Shown piece after piece: positions 17,793-25,494 of a stretch of DNA of 64,000 nt (positions within the stretch are counted from its first letter, which is position 1; each line of letters starts with the position of its first letter). This DNA comes from Meridianimarinicoccus aquatilis. Its GTDB lineage: Bacteria; Pseudomonadota; Alphaproteobacteria; Rhodobacterales; Rhodobacteraceae. The stretch lies in the NCBI RefSeq assembly GCF_004358675.1, contig NZ_SMZO01000018.1:1-64000 (forward strand), in the 5' to 3' direction. The position numbers and the translations under genes were made by a program. The notes under the pieces are model-generated. The model searched no databases, had not been told where the DNA came from, and worked only from the letters and a program-made list of their open reading frames with translations.

Positions 17793-18969
17793 ACCCTTAT
17801 CCGGGGTTCGGGTTCTTGATCTGACCAACGTCCTGGCTGGCCCCTATGCGTGCTATCAACTGGCACTCATGGGCGCCGACGTCATCAAGGTGGAGCGCCC
17901 CGGCACCGGCGATCTGGCCCGAGTTCTTGGGGCCGACCCCGCGCGCAATGCAAAGGGAATGGGCATCAGCTTTTTGGCGCAGAACGCGGGCAAACGGTCT
18001 GTCACACTGGATATGAAGGCTGACAAGGGAAAACACCTACTCAAGAAGCTGGTGCAACGCGCCGATGTGCTGGTCGAGAATTTTCGCCCGGGCGTCATGG
18101 ATCGGCTTGGGGTGGGCTATGACGTTCTGCGCAAGGAAAACCCGCAACTGATCTATTGTGCGATCAGTGGCTTTGGTCAGGGTGGTCCGCGCAAGGACGA
18201 CCCCGCCTATGACCAGATCGTACAGGGCTTGTCCGGCGTCATGTCAATTACCGGCGCCCCGGACAACGCGCCCTACCGTGTGGGATACCCGCTGGCTGAC
18301 ACGATGGGCGGAATGACAGCTGCCTTTGCCATTGCAGCAGCTCTCAACGCAACGCCCCGTGGTACGTTTCTTGATGTGTCCATGACCGAAGCTGTCGTCG
18401 CATCAATGGGGTGGGTCGTGTCGAATTATCTGATTGGTGGAGTCACGCCCAGCGCGCAGGGCAACGAGAATATGACTTCTGCGCCGTCAGGAACCTTTGC
18501 GACAGCTGATGGCCCTTTGAACATTGCGGCCAACCGAGACGAGCAATGGCACGCGCTCGCGCGCCTTCTTGGGCGCGAAGACCTGGTGGATCATCCGGAC
18601 TACAAGACCCGCGAAGACCGCAAGCGGAATCGTCACACCCTGCGCAGCACTTTGGAAACCGTTCTGCTCACCCGCACAGCGGCGGACTGGGCAGAGACAC
18701 TGAATGCAAATGGCGTACCCGCAGGCCCCGTGCTGTCTGTGCCCGACGTCTTGGACGACCCCCAGATCATGGGCCGGAATTTCACCGCTGATGTGGAACT
18801 TGATGGTGACGCGATCACGCTAACCGGAAGCCCGGTTATGATGGACGGTGCGCGCCCACACCCAGACACTGCGCCCCCCAAGCTGGGGGCCGACAATGAC
18901 ACTGTCTGGGCAGAGCTTGGCCTCACGCCAGACGACATCGCGGCGTATCGCAACGAGGGAATTATATGA
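17782..18969 (+). CDS. Class III (CaiB/BaiF) CoA-transferase linked to the TTT operon
   Basis: A 395-residue type III CoA-transferase. The N-terminal LSGVRVLDLTNVLAGPY is the family hallmark, and the likely nucleophilic aspartate is Asp173 in PLADTMGGM. VENFRPGVMDRLG at about 98-110 is also conserved. The ATG at 17782 lies inside the end of tctA (11-base overlap). The stop overlaps the citryl-CoA lyase start by four bases. From this placement it probably moves CoA from succinyl-CoA or acetyl-CoA onto the imported carboxylate, so that the next enzyme can cleave the thioester. The acceptor itself cannot be read from the sequence. Confidence 0.85.
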   Translation: MATEPLSGVRVLDLTNVLAGPYACYQLALMGADVIKVERPGTGDLARVLGADPARNAKGMGISFLAQNAGKRSVTLDMKADKGKHLLKKLVQRADVLVENFRPGVMDRLGVGYDVLRKENPQLIYCAISGFGQGGPRKDDPAYDQIVQGLSGVMSITGAPDNAPYRVGYPLADTMGGMTAAFAIAAALNATPRGTFLDVSMTEAVVASMGWVVSNYLIGGVTPSAQGNENMTSAPSGTFATADGPLNIAANRDEQWHALARLLGREDLVDHPDYKTREDRKRNRHTLRSTLETVLLTRTAADWAETLNANGVPAGPVLSVPDVLDDPQIMGRNFTADVELDGDAITLTGSPVMMDGARPHPDTAPPKLGADNDTVWAELGLTPDDIAAYRNEGII

Positions 18970-19754
18970 GCGACGTTTCAGACTGGTGGCGCACCTCGAT
19001 CATCGACATGGAGCCCGGCCGGATCGAATTACGCGGCCACCCTATTCAGGACCTGATTGGCAATGTCAGCTTTGCCGAAATGATCTGGCTGATGGTGCGC
19101 GGCGACCGCCCCACCCCGGCTCAAGCCCGACTGTTCGAAGCGGCCCTTGTGTCGGCAGTGGATCACGGCCCGCAGGCCCCGTCGATCGCGGCCGCGCGGA
19201 TGGCCGTTACATGCGGCTTGCCGTTGAACAATGCAATGGCCAGTGCCGTCAACATGCTGGGCGACGTGCATGGCGGCGCCGGAGAACAAGCCGTTGAGAT
19301 GTATACACACATCGCGGACTGGGACGGCAACATCGACAGCGCGCTGGACGCTTGGGTCGCGGCACAGGGCAAGATCATTCCGGGGTTTGGCCATCGATTT
19401 CATACACCTGTCGATCCCCGCGCGCCCCGTTTGATGCACCTGGTGCGCGAAGCGACTCAAGAAGGTGCGTGCAACGGCAAATTCGCCGAAATTGGCGAGG
19501 CGGTAGAGGCGTCGTTGGCGCGTCGCAAGGGGCGTCCGATCCCCATGAATATCGATGGGGCAACAGCCGTGATCTATGCCGAGCTTGGCTTCGCAGCGCC
19601 TCTCGCGCGCGGGCTGTTTTGCCTGTCCCGATCCGTTGGAATTCTGTCCCACGCATGGGAACAAACCGAACAGGGCGGCCGGAACAAAGGCCCGACACCG
19701 CCATCTTACAGGTGGACCTTTGACCCCCCAAGAAAAACTGACGAAACAGCCTAG
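18966..19754 (+). CDS. Citrate-synthase-fold citryl-CoA lyase
   Basis: A 262-residue, shortened citrate-synthase-family protein. The three catalytic positions seem conserved: His in GDVHGGAGEQAVE, His in PGFGHRFHTPVDPRAPRL, and Asp in PMNIDGATAVIYAELG. Family members of this length are annotated as citryl-CoA lyase, which splits citryl-CoA to acetyl-CoA and oxaloacetate, rather than as full-length synthases (about 430 residues). ATGA overlap with the CoA-transferase gene supports a two-step pathway. The real substrate could instead be a methyl- or other-substituted analogue. Confidence 0.78.
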   Translation: MSDVSDWWRTSIIDMEPGRIELRGHPIQDLIGNVSFAEMIWLMVRGDRPTPAQARLFEAALVSAVDHGPQAPSIAAARMAVTCGLPLNNAMASAVNMLGDVHGGAGEQAVEMYTHIADWDGNIDSALDAWVAAQGKIIPGFGHRFHTPVDPRAPRLMHLVREATQEGACNGKFAEIGEAVEASLARRKGRPIPMNIDGATAVIYAELGFAAPLARGLFCLSRSVGILSHAWEQTEQGGRNKGPTPPSYRWTFDPPRKTDETA

Positions 19755-20086
19755 CAAGTCACCCCATGCATTTTGATGGGTCGGCTGAAGGTCAAAGCGC
19801 TCTGGATTTGAAGGTCTCAGATTGCACATCAAGCGCTGCCATAGCTTTTTTTGTCGCCAAACTACGTCTCTTCGTCGGTTGAGTACATTGTGACTACGCT
19901 GACCCTGAACACAACGGATGCGGCAATTGGCAATGCCCTAACTGCTTGCGGTCAATTAGACCCAGCATCTGGATGAACCCTATCGGATGCACACCCCGGG
20001 CAAGTCCTTGGCGCAACGCCTAGCAACCACAAAAAAACCCGCCGCCAAAAACTGGCGACGGGAAAGCTACAGCAAAGCGTGCAAAA
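19755..20086. other. Intergenic stretch between the citryl-CoA lyase and cyclophilin genes
   Basis: A 332-base gap between convergent operons. The right end holds the minus-strand terminator at 20030-20062. No gene or RNA is evident in the rest, and no clear plus-strand terminator for the tct operon was seen. Confidence 0.6.
20030..20062 (-). terminator. Intrinsic terminator of the cyclophilin operon
   Basis: Read on the minus strand: an imperfect stem (CCCGTCGCCA / GGCGGG core) followed by seven T. It lies 25 bases beyond the stop of the periplasmic cyclophilin gene. Confidence 0.75.
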
Positions 20087-20644
20087 TCAGTCCGTGACTG
20101 TGACCGACACCATGTGGTCAGGTTCGCCAACAACGGCGCCGTTTGGACCATCGCCGCGCTTGATCGCGTCGACCACATCCATGCCACCGGTAACGGTCCC
20201 GACGACCGTATACTGGCCATCAAGGAAAGGACCGGGCGCGAACATGATAAAGAACTGCGAATTCGCGCTGTCCGGGTTCTGCGAACGCGCCATACCGACC
20301 ACGCCACGATCAAACGTCACATCGGAAAACTCCGCCGGTACGTTTGGCCGATCTGATCCGCCGCGACCCGCCATGCGAATGTCGAACCCGTCGCCCATCT
20401 TGCCAAATTCAACATCACCAGTCTGAGCCATGAAGCCATCAATCACGCGGTGGAAAACCACGCCATTGTAAGCACCAGCCTCAGCCAGTGCCGTGATCTG
20501 CTCAACGTGCTGGGGGGCGATATCCTCCAGAAGATCGATGGTGATAGTCCCTTGAGCTTCACCGGAAACTTCAATCTCAAGTCCGGCCGCATGCACTCCC
20601 GTTCCCGCCAGAACCATGCTTGCGATGAGAGCAGCCTTACGCAT
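20087..20644 (-). CDS. Periplasmic peptidyl-prolyl cis-trans isomerase (cyclophilin)
   Basis: A 185-residue cyclophilin with a signal peptide (RKAALIASMVLAGTGVHA). The mature domain carries the catalytic pattern FHRVIDGFMAQTGD and the NSQFFIMF segment. It should catalyse prolyl isomerisation in envelope protein folding. It is the second gene after the cytoplasmic cyclophilin and overlaps it by eight bases. Confidence 0.9.
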   Translation of the reverse strand: MRKAALIASMVLAGTGVHAAGLEIEVSGEAQGTITIDLLEDIAPQHVEQITALAEAGAYNGVVFHRVIDGFMAQTGDVEFGKMGDGFDIRMAGRGGSDRPNVPAEFSDVTFDRGVVGMARSQNPDSANSQFFIMFAPGPFLDGQYTVVGTVTGGMDVVDAIKRGDGPNGAVVGEPDHMVSVTVTD

Positions 20645-21143
20645 CTGCGGCCACCTTCACACTGATCATCCGGTCCGGCTGCGCTGGCGGCTCGCCCCGT
20701 GCAATTGCATCGACATGGTCCATTCCCGAAATTACCCGGCCATAGACGGTGTATTGCCCGTTCAGGAAATGATTATCTTTGAAGTTGATAAAGAACTGCG
20801 AGTTCGCCGAATTCGGATTCGCCGAACGTGCTGCCCCCAACGTCCCGCGATCATGCGGCAGCTTGGAAAATTCCGCTGGCAGATCTGGCAGTTCAGACCC
20901 ACCCGTGCCGGCGCGGCGAATGCTGAAATCGCCTTCCATGTTGCCGTGCTGCACATCGCCTGTCTGGGCCATGAAGCCGTCGATCACTCTGTGAAAGGCA
21001 ACGTTGTCATAGGCACCGGTGCGGGCCAATTCCTTCATGCGTTCGGCATGCTGCGGCGCAACGTCCGTCAGCAATTCAATCGCAACTTCCCCATCTTTCA
21101 ACTCAATGATGATGGTGTTTTCCGGATCCTTGATCTCGGCCAT
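20637..21143 (-). CDS. ppiB: Cytoplasmic peptidyl-prolyl cis-trans isomerase (cyclophilin B type)
   Basis: A 168-residue cyclophilin without a signal peptide. It has the same catalytic motifs as its downstream neighbour (FHRVIDGFMAQTGD, NSQFFINF) and a PpiB-like length. The pair probably arose by duplication, one copy staying in the cytoplasm and one gaining an export signal. Confidence 0.9.
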   Translation of the reverse strand: MAEIKDPENTIIIELKDGEVAIELLTDVAPQHAERMKELARTGAYDNVAFHRVIDGFMAQTGDVQHGNMEGDFSIRRAGTGGSELPDLPAEFSKLPHDRGTLGAARSANPNSANSQFFINFKDNHFLNGQYTVYGRVISGMDHVDAIARGEPPAQPDRMISVKVAADA

Positions 21144-21291
21144 GTGGCATCCTTTCTGGGTCGTGTTGGCGCAGACCCTAGGCCGGCCCGATGGTAAAGG
21201 TCCACCCCCGAAGCTCGTTCATGGCAGTCTTGTCACTGTCACACCCACGTGATCTATCTATGCGCGAAACATCAAGACTTGGGGGTACGCA

Positions 21292-22482
21292 ATGGCGTGG
21301 AAAGCACTGAACCAAATGGATCTGGACGGAAAGGTCGTGCTCACCCGGGTCGACATCAACGTGCCAATGTCCGACGGACGCGTCACCGATGCCACCCGAA
21401 TCGAACGGATCAAACCGACAATCGACGACATTCTCGCGGGCGGGGGAAAACCCGTCCTGATGGCACATTTTGGGCGCCCCAAAGGAAAAGTCGTTCCCGA
21501 GATGTCTTTGTCACACGTCAGGGCAGCGCTTGAAGACATACTCGGCGTGCCTGTCACGTTTGCCGACGATTGCATCGGCCTTCCTGCCAAGAAAGCCGTT
21601 TCGGAAATGGCGCCGGGTACGGTCGTACTTCTTGAAAACACGCGATTTCATGCCGAAGAAGAAGCAAATGACGGGCGCTTCGCAGCATCACTTGCTGCAC
21701 TTGGCGATATCTATTGCAATGATGCGTTTTCCGCGGCTCACAGGGCGCACGCGTCCACCGAAGGCATCGCACAACTTCTGCCCAACTGTGCCGGACGCGC
21801 GATGCAGGCAGAGCTTGAGGCTCTCGAGCGCGCATTGGCCAATCCGGTCCGCCCCGTTGTCGCAGTTGTTGGCGGCGCAAAAGTGTCGACCAAGCTTGAT
21901 CTGTTGGGCAACCTCGTAGGCCGCGTTGACGTTCTGGTGATCGGTGGGGGAATGGCCAACACATTCCTTGTGGCGCAGGGCAAGCCTATCGGCAAATCTC
22001 TCGCCGAGGCCGAAATGGCGCCCACGGTTCTCGAGATCATGCAAAAGGCTGATGACGCCAAGTGCAGAATTCTCGTTCCCGAAGACGTGGTCATCGCTCG
22101 CGAGTTCAAAGCAGGGGCCGAAAACGAGGTCGTGGCAGCGGACGCATGCCCAGACGACGCGATGATACTGGATGCGGGGCCCAAAACCGTCGAAAGCATC
22201 ACCGCCGCTTTTGACACCGCAAAAACGCTTATCTGGAACGGCCCTTTGGGGGCCTTCGAGATACCTCCGTTCGACACCGCCACAAATGCCGCCGCGCGTC
22301 ATGCCGCAGAACTTAGCAAGAGCGGAGCATTGATCAGCGTTGCCGGTGGGGGGGATACAGTTTCGGCTTTGAACACTTCGGGAGCGGCGGACGATTTCAC
22401 CTATATTTCGACCGCCGGCGGTGCATTTCTTGAATGGATGGAGGGCAAGACCTTGCCCGGCGTCTCGGCCTTAGGCGGCTAG
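21292..22482 (+). CDS. pgk: Phosphoglycerate kinase
   Basis: A 396-residue full-length phosphoglycerate kinase (1,3-bisphosphoglycerate + ADP to 3-phosphoglycerate + ATP). Substrate motifs [11 protein letters not shown] and [10 protein letters not shown] are at the N-terminus. The nucleotide site is [11 protein letters not shown] with the closing [17 protein letters not shown]. It lies directly upstream of a class I aldolase, so the two form a glycolysis/gluconeogenesis pair. Confidence 0.96.
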   Translation: MAWKALNQMDLDGKVVLTRVDINVPMSDGRVTDATRIERIKPTIDDILAGGGKPVLMAHFGRPKGKVVPEMSLSHVRAALEDILGVPVTFADDCIGLPAKKAVSEMAPGTVVLLENTRFHAEEEANDGRFAASLAALGDIYCNDAFSAAHRAHASTEGIAQLLPNCAGRAMQAELEALERALANPVRPVVAVVGGAKVSTKLDLLGNLVGRVDVLVIGGGMANTFLVAQGKPIGKSLAEAEMAPTVLEIMQKADDAKCRILVPEDVVIAREFKAGAENEVVAADACPDDAMILDAGPKTVESITAAFDTAKTLIWNGPLGAFEIPPFDTATNAAARHAAELSKSGALISVAGGGDTVSALNTSGAADDFTYISTAGGAFLEWMEGKTLPGVSALGG

Positions 22483-22541
22483 GCGCGTCAATCAAGTCCA
22501 GTTAGCGCTCCCAGCCTTGAACCGAAGACGTGACGCGCCTA
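22480..22541 (+). repeat. Long-loop inverted repeat spanning the pgk stop
   Basis: TAGGCGCGTCA (22480-22490, which includes the pgk stop codon) is the exact reverse complement of TGACGCGCCTA (22531-22541). The 40-base loop is long for a terminator and no T run follows. It may be an RNA-stability or attenuation element between pgk and the aldolase gene. Confidence 0.45.
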
Positions 22542-22576
22542 ACAAATCCCAATCGTTCAATAAAAGGCCCGATCTC

Positions 22577-23506
22577 ATGCAAATGACCGACACCGTCCGC
22601 CAAATCCTGCGGAACTACGAAGGCGAGACACCAGGCGTCAAAGCAAAGCTCTGCAGCATGCTCATGCACGGCAAATTGGCGGGCACTGGCAAAATGATCA
22701 TTTTGCCCGTCGATCAAGGGTTCGAACACGGCCCAGCTCGGACATTTGCACCGAACCCGGCAGGATATGACCCGCACTATCATTACCAGCTTGCGATAGA
22801 CGCTGGGATGAATGCCTACGCCGCACCCTTGGGTCAACTGGAAGCTGGGGCAGATACGTTTGCCGGTCAGGTGCCAACAATCCTGAAATTGAACTCTGCA
22901 AATTCCCTGATGTCGGATACTGCCGGCAAAAATCAGGCAATCACTGGTTCGGTCGACGATGCCCTTCGCCTTGGATGTGCCGCTATCGGCTTCACGATCT
23001 ATCCCGGCTCCGACATGGCCGTTGATATGTTCGAAGAGATCGTCGAGATGCGGAAAGAAGCCGCAGCGCGCGGCGTGGCAACCGTCATCTGGTCGTACCC
23101 GCGCGGCGAAGCCATCAGTAAGCCTGGCGAAACAGCAATCGACATTGCCGCCTATGCCGCGCAAATCGCTGCCCTGATCGGCGCGCATATCATCAAGATC
23201 AAGCTGTCCACAGACCATCTTGAACTACCTGAGGCCAAGAAAGTCTATGAAGAGCAGTCCATTGACATAGCCACACAGGCCGCCCGCGTGAAGCACTGCA
23301 TGGATGCGTCATTCAACGGCCGCCGCATTGTCGTCTTCTCTGGTGGTGCAAAGAAAGGTGCTGACAGCGTATATGACGATGCGCGCGCGATCCGGGACGG
23401 CGGTGGCAACGGCTCTATCATCGGCCGCAACAGCTTCCAGCGCTCGCGCGAGGACGCGCTTGCGATGCTGCAAAACCTCGTCGACATCTATCTCGGCAAG
23501 GCCTGA
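22577..23506 (+). CDS. fbaB: Class I fructose-bisphosphate aldolase (DhnA/FbaB type)
   Basis: A 309-residue archaeal/bacterial-type class I aldolase. The Schiff-base lysine lies in HIIKIKLST. Phosphate-binding GGAKKGADSVYD and GGGNGSIIGRNSFQR are present. It cleaves fructose 1,6-bisphosphate to dihydroxyacetone phosphate and glyceraldehyde 3-phosphate without a metal. The start at 22577 (MQMTDTVRQ) matches the family's N-terminus; the frame is open 60 bases further up, into the inverted repeat, which is less likely to be translated. Confidence 0.92.
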   Translation: MQMTDTVRQILRNYEGETPGVKAKLCSMLMHGKLAGTGKMIILPVDQGFEHGPARTFAPNPAGYDPHYHYQLAIDAGMNAYAAPLGQLEAGADTFAGQVPTILKLNSANSLMSDTAGKNQAITGSVDDALRLGCAAIGFTIYPGSDMAVDMFEEIVEMRKEAAARGVATVIWSYPRGEAISKPGETAIDIAAYAAQIAALIGAHIIKIKLSTDHLELPEAKKVYEEQSIDIATQAARVKHCMDASFNGRRIVVFSGGAKKGADSVYDDARAIRDGGGNGSIIGRNSFQRSREDALAMLQNLVDIYLGKA

Positions 23507-23515
23507 TAAAGAACA

Positions 23516-23552
23516 CCCAAACGCTCGGCTCTCACGACGCCGGGCGTTTGGG
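23516..23552 (+). terminator. Strong hairpin after the aldolase gene
   Basis: A 14-bp stem (CCCAAACGCTCGGC / GCCGGGCGTTTGGG, one T-G pair) with a 9-base loop, ten bases after the aldolase stop. There is no T run, so it may be a factor-assisted terminator or an mRNA-stabilising end. Confidence 0.6.
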
Positions 23553-23615
23553 GATTCCCAAAATGCCGTATTTGTGGCAGTCTTGGCCAAAATGTAAAAA
23601 TAGACAGAGGCAGAC

Positions 23616-23909
23616 ATGGCACAGAAACACGGCTTCGGCTTTGCGATCTATGCGATCGTGACCCTCTCACTTGCTGGCTATTTTGCGTTCGCGGCGGTCC
23701 AGGGCGATCTTGGCGTCGTCTCTCGCGTTGAAGCTATGGCAGAATACGACCGTCTCGCCGTGAAACGTGACGCCCTGTCTGATCAGGTCGCGGCGCTGAC
23801 GAACAAGACACGCCGCCTGTCTGATCAGTATCTCGATCTGGATTTGTTGGATGAGCGCGCCCGCGACGTGCTGGGCACGCTGCGAGCGGATGATCTCGTC
23901 GTGCGCTAA
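23616..23909 (+). CDS. FtsB/DivIC-like septum formation initiator
   Basis: A 97-residue bitopic protein: a short cytoplasmic N-terminus, one membrane segment (about residues 8-27), then a periplasmic coiled coil (about 33-70, rich in Leu, Asp and Lys at heptad positions) and an ARDVLGTLRADDLVV tail. This is the architecture of FtsB, which bridges FtsL and FtsQ in the divisome. The family is weakly conserved, so the assignment rests on topology, size and the tail motif. Confidence 0.75.
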   Translation: MAQKHGFGFAIYAIVTLSLAGYFAFAAVQGDLGVVSRVEAMAEYDRLAVKRDALSDQVAALTNKTRRLSDQYLDLDLLDERARDVLGTLRADDLVVR

Positions 23910-23914
23910 CGAAC

Positions 23915-24712
23915 TCAGAGCTGCTGATTCATCATCACCGACGGCTGTGAACACCCGGCCTCACCCACAATCCGCGCGGGGACACCCGCAACAGTCTTGC
24001 ACGGCGGCACCGATTCCAAAACGACACTGCCCGATGCAATCCGCGAGCAGTTGCCGACGGTGATATTTCCCAAGACCTTCGCACCGGCCCCGATCAAGAC
24101 GCCATCGCCAATCTTCGGATGCCGGTCGTCATCTTCTTTGCCAGTTCCGCCCAAGGTAACGGAATGCAGCATCGACACATTATCACCGACCACAGCCGTT
24201 TCTCCGATCACGATGGAATGGGCATGGTCAATCATAAGCCCTTTGCCCAGCCTGGCAGCCGGATGCACATCCACCCCGAAAAGCTCTGAAACCCGCATCT
24301 GAACATAGTACGCCATATCAAAGCGTCCTTCAGTCCAAAGCCAATGCGATACGCGATACGCTTGCAGGGCTTGGTAGCCCTTGAAAAAGAGCAAAGGCTG
24401 GATCATCCGGTGGCACGCCGGATCACGTTCATAAACAGCCATAAGGTCAGCGCGTGCGGCCGCCTCAATCTTTGGATCAGCTGCAAACGCTTCGTCGATG
24501 ACTTCGCGTAGCAATTGATCGGGCATCTCGCTTGAGGCCAACTTCATGGACAGCCGATAAGACATCGCCCGCGCCATGGAGGTATGATGCAAAATACCGC
24601 CATGCACCAAGGCGCCCATCAGGGGTTCATCCCTGACGGCCGCTTCGGCTTCGGTTCGGATCTGTGCCCATACAGGGTCGAAACGTTCAATCTGGGACCG
24701 GGGGTGCGACAT
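23915..24712 (-). CDS. cysE: Serine O-acetyltransferase
   Basis: A 265-residue CysE. The N-terminal helical domain (about 1-140) is followed by a left-handed beta-helix with hexapeptide repeats (IDHAHSIVIGETAVVGDNVSM, GVLIGAGAKVLGNITVG). It makes O-acetylserine for cysteine synthesis and is usually feedback-inhibited by cysteine. The ATG at 24712 follows GGAGGAGG; the upstream TTG at 24724 would place that Shine-Dalgarno sequence inside the gene and is rejected. The gene sits at the downstream end of the GTA cluster on the same strand. Confidence 0.93.
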   Translation of the reverse strand: MSHPRSQIERFDPVWAQIRTEAEAAVRDEPLMGALVHGGILHHTSMARAMSYRLSMKLASSEMPDQLLREVIDEAFAADPKIEAAARADLMAVYERDPACHRMIQPLLFFKGYQALQAYRVSHWLWTEGRFDMAYYVQMRVSELFGVDVHPAARLGKGLMIDHAHSIVIGETAVVGDNVSMLHSVTLGGTGKEDDDRHPKIGDGVLIGAGAKVLGNITVGNCSRIASGSVVLESVPPCKTVAGVPARIVGEAGCSQPSVMMNQQL

Positions 24713-24783
24713 GGCCTCCTCCAACTAAGTTCCCCAAAGAGATAGACCGTCCTGCGCTATCACGCCACCCCGCACGGCTCAGA

Positions 24784-25494
24784 TCACACTCTTGGGATCG
24801 TCATGCGAAACAGATGCACAGCCAAACGTACGGTCCCAGCAGCGAAATCCCCACCCGACGCTTCCAGAACAAGAGACGTCGGAGAATAATACGCCTGCGG
24901 CTGGCTCGTTACCCCTTGCAGCCACGATCCAAGCGCCAGCCCTAGCCCAGCGCCATATCGTCCCTGCGCACCGGGCACGCCCAAACTCCAACTGCCAAGA
25001 TCGCCTGAGATCGCTTGGGTAACGATCCCGCTGACCCCAAACACAACGCTGTTCGCAGGGATCACGTCGATGCTTGTCACGCTGGATCCGGCTTGGATAA
25101 CGACGTCGATTTCCAGAACTTCATGGACGCTCGCGGCACCGTTTGGCGAAACAGCAACTGCTTGGACTTGCCAGATCACGCCATCGAACACGGACATTTT
25201 TCCGATGTCACGCACCCAGCCTCGCCAACCCAATTGCGGTGCAATAAAGACCCAGCCCCCGTTACTGGAAACAGCCAGCTTGCCGCTCTGTGTGGCCCAG
25301 TCCCCAGTTGCGCCAGCGGGCACATGATACACAGTCCCATCCAGTGTTCCATTCGGCGGTGAAGCTTGCATGACAGACTCAATCACAAGCTGAGCCGCCG
25401 CATCCAAAAGCGCAAACGCTTCGTTAACGGTCACATGCTTTTGCGCTTGGGCCGCCTGCACCAGCGGCAGGTCTATGTTTGCTGTTCTAGTCAT
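24784..25494 (-). CDS. DUF2793 protein coupled to the GTA megatron gene
   Basis: A 236-residue protein with the DUF2793 signature near the N-terminus (LVQAAQAQKHVTVNEAFALLDA), then beta-rich Gly/Val/Ser sequence. DUF2793 proteins are often encoded beside phage or GTA tail-fibre genes. The start overlaps the megatron stop by eight bases, so it is likely part of the same transcript and possibly of the particle. A role in receptor contact or fibre extension is an inference from position; no enzymatic motif is visible. Confidence 0.75.
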   Translation of the reverse strand: MTRTANIDLPLVQAAQAQKHVTVNEAFALLDAAAQLVIESVMQASPPNGTLDGTVYHVPAGATGDWATQSGKLAVSSNGGWVFIAPQLGWRGWVRDIGKMSVFDGVIWQVQAVAVSPNGAASVHEVLEIDVVIQAGSSVTSIDVIPANSVVFGVSGIVTQAISGDLGSWSLGVPGAQGRYGAGLGLALGSWLQGVTSQPQAYYSPTSLVLEASGGDFAAGTVRLAVHLFRMTIPRV

